Of a stretch of 7,968 bases of DNA, positions 5,519 through 7,968 are shown in pieces. The translations under genes and the position numbers were made by a program. Within the stretch, counting starts at the first letter, position 1. Each line of letters begins with the position of its first letter. The notes under the pieces were generated by a model. It made no database searches and was not told where the DNA came from. It saw only the letters and a list, made by a program, of their open reading frames with translations. The DNA comes from DATGKD01 sp035294855 (GTDB lineage Bacteria; Actinomycetota; Acidimicrobiia; Acidimicrobiales; UBA8190). The stretch is taken from NCBI GenBank assembly GCA_035294855.1, contig DATGKD010000234.1, positions 1 through 7,968 of the forward strand. Reading direction: 5' to 3'.

Positions 5519-6847
5519 CTACTCACCCCGGCCCGACGGCACCCCGATGACCGTGCGCCCACCCAGGTAGGGCGCGAGCACTTCGGGCAGGACCACCGAC
5601 CCGTCCTCCTGCCGGCCGGACTCGACCAGCGCGGCCCACAGCCGCCCCCACGCCAGTGCCGAACCGTTCAAGGTGTGCACGGCGACCGGCTGGCCACCTT
5701 CGGACCGCCGGTAGCGGATGTTCGCCCGCCGCGCCTGGTAGTCGGTGCACCAGCTGACCGACGACACCTCGAGCCACATGTCGCACCCCGGTGCGTACAC
5801 CTCGATGTCGAAGGTGCGTGCCGAGGCGGTGCCCAGGTCGCCGGCGCAGAGATCGAGCACGCGGTACTCGAGCCCGACCGCCTCCACGATCTCTTCGGCC
5901 CGCCGCAGCATCTCGGCGTGGAGGCCCGGCGCCTGCGACGCGGTGGCGTAGACGAACAGCTCGACCTTGTCGAACTCGTGCACCCGCAGCACGCCGCGGG
6001 TGTCGCGGCCGGCGGCCCCCGCTTCGCGCCGGTAGCAGGCCGTGAACGCCGTGAGGCGAAGCGGCAGCGCCGCCTCGTCGAGAATCTCGTCCCGGTACAT
6101 CGACGTGAGCGGGACCTCCGCGGTGGGGATGGCCCACAGGTCGTCGCGTTCCACGTGGTACGCCTCGTCGGAGAACTTGGGCAGGTGTCCGGTGGACACC
6201 ATGGTCTCGGTGCGCACCAGCGTCGGCGGCCGGACCTCCTCGAAGGCCTCGTCGAAGGACCCTTCCCCGGATGGCTCGGTGTGGCGTTCCAGCGCGAAGG
6301 TCGTGAGCGCCCGCAAGAGGCGCGCACCGGCTCCCCGGTAGAGCGGGAACATGGAGCCGGAAAGCTTCGCTCCCCGCTCGAGATCGAGAATGGCGAGCTC
6401 CTTTCCCACCTCCCAATGCGGCACCCGCTGGTGCTCGGCGTACGAGCGCTCCTCGCTCGGCCAGCGACGCACCATCACGTTGTCCTCGGGTCCCGCGCCG
6501 TCCGGGGCGTCCTCGGACGGCAGGTTGGGCAACCACAAGAGCCGCTCGCGCACCTCGGCGTGGGCGGCCTCGGCCACGTCGTTGGCCGCCTTCTCCTCGT
6601 CGCCGAGGGCCCGGCTCTGCTCGGCCAACTCGGCGGCACGCGCCGTGTCGCCGCCCCTCCTCGCCTCACCCACCTGACGCGACAGGTCCTTGATCCGGGC
6701 CCGCAGCTCGTCACGCCGCGTCATGTGCTCGCGCCGTCGATCGTCCGCCTCGAGCAGCCGGTCCACCTCGGACGGCTCGACGCCGCGCCGGCCGAGCGCC
6801 GTCTTCACGGCGCCGGGGTTCTCCCTGGCCAGGTGGATGTCGATCAT
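5519..6847 (-). CDS. serS: Seryl-tRNA synthetase
   Basis: A 442-residue class II synthetase that charges tRNA-Ser with serine (and tRNA-Sec, where present, in the cytoplasm). The N-terminus MIDIHLARENPGAVKTALGR starts a long antiparallel coiled-coil arm (about 25-105) that contacts the tRNA, ending at RLLWLPNLPSEDAPDG. The catalytic domain shows the serine-binding TAE loop (IPTAEVPLTSMYRDEIL, Thr242-Glu244), motif 2 (YRREAGAAGRDTRGVLRVHEF, 272-291) and a motif 3 region (HTLNGSALAWGRLWAALVE, 391-409) with its conserved Arg402. The motif 3 wording departs from the more usual GLAVGRTLVA form. ATG 6847 has no Shine-Dalgarno site, which fits a very short leader. It diverges from the ABC transporter gene across 28 bases. 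The next gene on its strand lies 90 bases downstream, with no obvious terminator between. Confidence 0.96.
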   Translation of the reverse strand: MIDIHLARENPGAVKTALGRRGVEPSEVDRLLEADDRRREHMTRRDELRARIKDLSRQVGEARRGGDTARAAELAEQSRALGDEEKAANDVAEAAHAEVRERLLWLPNLPSEDAPDGAGPEDNVMVRRWPSEERSYAEHQRVPHWEVGKELAILDLERGAKLSGSMFPLYRGAGARLLRALTTFALERHTEPSGEGSFDEAFEEVRPPTLVRTETMVSTGHLPKFSDEAYHVERDDLWAIPTAEVPLTSMYRDEILDEAALPLRLTAFTACYRREAGAAGRDTRGVLRVHEFDKVELFVYATASQAPGLHAEMLRRAEEIVEAVGLEYRVLDLCAGDLGTASARTFDIEVYAPGCDMWLEVSSVSWCTDYQARRANIRYRRSEGGQPVAVHTLNGSALAWGRLWAALVESGRQEDGSVVLPEVLAPYLGGRTVIGVPSGRGE

Positions 6848-6857
6848 GTGGGGGCCA

Positions 6858-6867
6858 ACGGTAGCTT
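6858..6867. promoter_or_regulatory. Overlapping divergent -10-like elements between serS and the ABC operon
   Basis: Only 28 bases separate the start codons of serS (6847, minus) and the ABC gene (6876, plus). The plus strand has TAGCTT (6862-6867), ending 8 bases before GTG 6876. The minus strand has TACCGT (6863-6858), ending 10 bases before ATG 6847. Both fit TANNNT and share the self-complementary TA at 6862-6863. Neither gene has a Shine-Dalgarno site, as expected for leaderless or nearly leaderless mRNAs. The motifs are seen; promoter function is inferred and short motifs can arise by chance. Confidence 0.4.
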
Positions 6868-6875
6868 GAGCGCCG

Positions 6876-7925
6876 GTGCCGGCTTCCCCTGCGATCGAGT
6901 GCCGCGACCTGGTCGTGCGCTACGGCGCGCTCACTGCCGTCGACGGGCTGTCGCTTGCTGCCGAGTGCGGTCAGGTCCTCGCGCTGCTGGGCCCGAACGG
7001 CGCGGGGAAGACCTCGACGGTGGAGACCCTCGAGGGCTACCGGCGCGCGGCGTCCGGTACGGCACGCGTGCTCGGGCTCGACCCGGTCGCCGACCACGGC
7101 GCGCTCGTCGCCCGCATGGGCGTGATGCTCCAGCGCGGCGGTGTCTACCCCACGATGCCGGCGCGGCGCGCGCTGCGGCTCTTCGCGTCGTACTACGACG
7201 ATCCCGAGGACCCCGACGCCCTGCTCGACGTGGTCGGGCTGCGCGCCGTGGCGCGCACGCCGTGGCGCCGGCTGTCCGGGGGCGAGCAGCAGCGCCTGTC
7301 GTTGGCGTTGGCGGTGGTGGGCCGGCCCGACGTCGTGTTCCTCGACGAGCCCACCTCGGGCGTCGACCCCGAGGGACGCCTGGCCGTGCGCCGCGTCGTG
7401 GCCGAGCTCGTCCGTCGTGGCGCGTGCGTCATGATCACCACCCACGAGCTCGCCGAGGCCGAGCGCATGGCGGACGACGTCGTCATCATCGCCCGCGGAC
7501 GCGCCGTGGCGAGCGGCACGGTCGCCGAGCTCGCGGCCGCGGGGCCCGACACCGGCATCCGCTTCGAAGCGCCCCCCGACCTCGACCTCGTCGCCTTGGC
7601 CGCCGCCCTGGGTGCCGCGCCCGCGGACGTGAGCGAGGACGCTCCCGGCCGCTACCGCGTGGCCGGCGAGGCCACCGCGGCGCGCGTCGCCGCCCTCGCC
7701 GGCTGGCTCGCCGAACGCGACCTCCCCCTGGGCGACTTCCGCACCGGCCGTCGCTCGCTCGAGGACGTCTACATGGAGTCGACGAAGGGGTCCGCGGAAG
7801 TAGGCGCCACGATTGACGCCGCAGAAGATGGGGCCAAAGAGGATGGGGCCGGAGAAGATGTGGACAGTGCCTCCGGTGCGCCGGGCCCCGGTGATGACAC
7901 ACACGTCGGTGGAGGAAGGGCGTGA
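6876..7925 (+). CDS. ABC transporter ATP-binding protein (DrrA/CcmA-type exporter ATPase)
   Basis: A 349-residue ATPase that should power export by the adjacent permease at the inner face of the membrane. It shows Walker A (GPNGAGKT, 39-46), Q-loop Gln86, signature LSGGEQQR (133-140), Walker B with catalytic glutamate (VVFLDEPT, Glu158), D-loop SGVD (161-164) and H-loop His190 in ITTHELAEAERM. A DrrA-type C-terminal region (about 228-300) ends in RRSLEDVYM. Beyond residue 301 comes a 48-residue acidic, Gly/Ala-rich tail not typical of the family, with the repeats AEDGA-KEDGA-GEDVD encoded by imperfect 15-base repeats (7821-7865). Start GTG 6876 has no Shine-Dalgarno site. The stop overlaps the next gene (GTGA, 7922-7925). 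Drug, lipid or polysaccharide export are all possible substrates for this subfamily. Confidence 0.92.
   Translation: MPASPAIECRDLVVRYGALTAVDGLSLAAECGQVLALLGPNGAGKTSTVETLEGYRRAASGTARVLGLDPVADHGALVARMGVMLQRGGVYPTMPARRALRLFASYYDDPEDPDALLDVVGLRAVARTPWRRLSGGEQQRLSLALAVVGRPDVVFLDEPTSGVDPEGRLAVRRVVAELVRRGACVMITTHELAEAERMADDVVIIARGRAVASGTVAELAAAGPDTGIRFEAPPDLDLVALAAALGAAPADVSEDAPGRYRVAGEATAARVAALAGWLAERDLPLGDFRTGRRSLEDVYMESTKGSAEVGATIDAAEDGAKEDGAGEDVDSASGAPGPGDDTHVGGGRA
7821..7865 (+). repeat. Three imperfect 15-base tandem repeats inside the ABC ATPase tail
   Basis: Units begin at 7821, 7836 and 7851. The first two share GATGGGGCC at their ends and the third is diverged (GATGTGGAC). They stay in frame and encode AEDGA, KEDGA and GEDVD. 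The stretch is less GC-extreme than the rest of the gene, which fits a recent low-complexity expansion. Confidence 0.6.
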
Positions 7926-7968
7926 GCACCGTCCGCGCGCTGCGCGCCCAGTCGGAGGCCGAGGTGGG
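7922..7968 (+). CDS. Probable ABC-2 type permease, first 15 codons only
   Basis: GTG 7922 overlaps the ATPase stop (GTGA) and opens a frame to the right edge reading VSTVRALRAQSEAEV. A short cytoplasmic start with alternating basic and acidic residues before the first membrane helix is common in ABC-2 permeases paired with DrrA-type ATPases. The identity rests mostly on this position, since no membrane segment lies in the window. Confidence 0.55.
   Translation, partial: MSTVRALRAQSEAEV

Noticed and set aside
4691..7816. Plus-strand open frame of 1041 codons across the TIGR03086-type gene, serS and into the ABC gene
   Set aside because: It is the mirror of serS and the metal-binding protein gene. 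Those have clear motifs on the minus strand, and the ABC gene is in another plus frame.

Overview
The window is very GC-rich, with GC at most third codon positions, frequent GTG starts and several 4-base GTGA gene overlaps. Its proteins point to a high-GC actinobacterium: a SenX3/RegX3-type phosphate-sensing pair, a TIGR03086/mycothiol-isomerase-like metal-binding protein, and an actinobacterial-type conjugation gene pair. My best guess is a deep-branching actinobacterium such as Acidimicrobiia. That placement is an inference from overall protein character, not from a search.

Layout. (1) Positions 1-708, minus strand: the start of a conjugation (type IV secretion) operon. It holds a 102-residue protein with two membrane segments (DUF6112-like, possibly pilin-like), then the first 129 codons of a TrbL/VirB6-like channel protein that runs off the left edge. 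A good sigma70-type promoter lies upstream at 773-801. (2) Positions 709-1003: a gene-free border containing the only AT-rich patch of the window. It separates the probable mobile element from housekeeping DNA. (3) Positions 1004-4833, plus strand: a compact four-gene operon of SenX3-like histidine kinase, RegX3-like response regulator, Fur-family metalloregulator and Old Yellow Enzyme-type flavin oxidoreductase with a C-terminal four-cysteine cluster motif. The last two genes are joined to their upstream neighbours by GTGA overlaps. (4) Positions 4874-5428, minus strand: the TIGR03086-type protein, convergent with the operon and with its own strong ribosome binding site. (5) Positions 5519-6847, minus strand: serS, seryl-tRNA synthetase. 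(6) Positions 6876-7968, plus strand: an ABC exporter operon, with a complete DrrA-type ATPase followed, through a GTGA overlap, by the first 15 codons of what is probably its permease.

How they fit together. The kinase and regulator should form a phosphorelay, classically for phosphate limitation. Translational coupling to a Fur-family repressor and a flavin/Fe-S-type reductase suggests joint control of phosphate, metal and redox state. serS and the ABC operon diverge from only 28 bp, so their promoters must overlap or sit inside each other's genes; two -10-like elements sharing one TA step are visible there.

I see no rRNA, tRNA, CRISPR array or insertion sequence. I found no wholly new system. 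The points most worth checking are the conjugation-gene border, the two-component/Fur/oxidoreductase operon, the short oxidoreductase with a cluster motif but no FAD domain, and the 28-bp divergent promoter.
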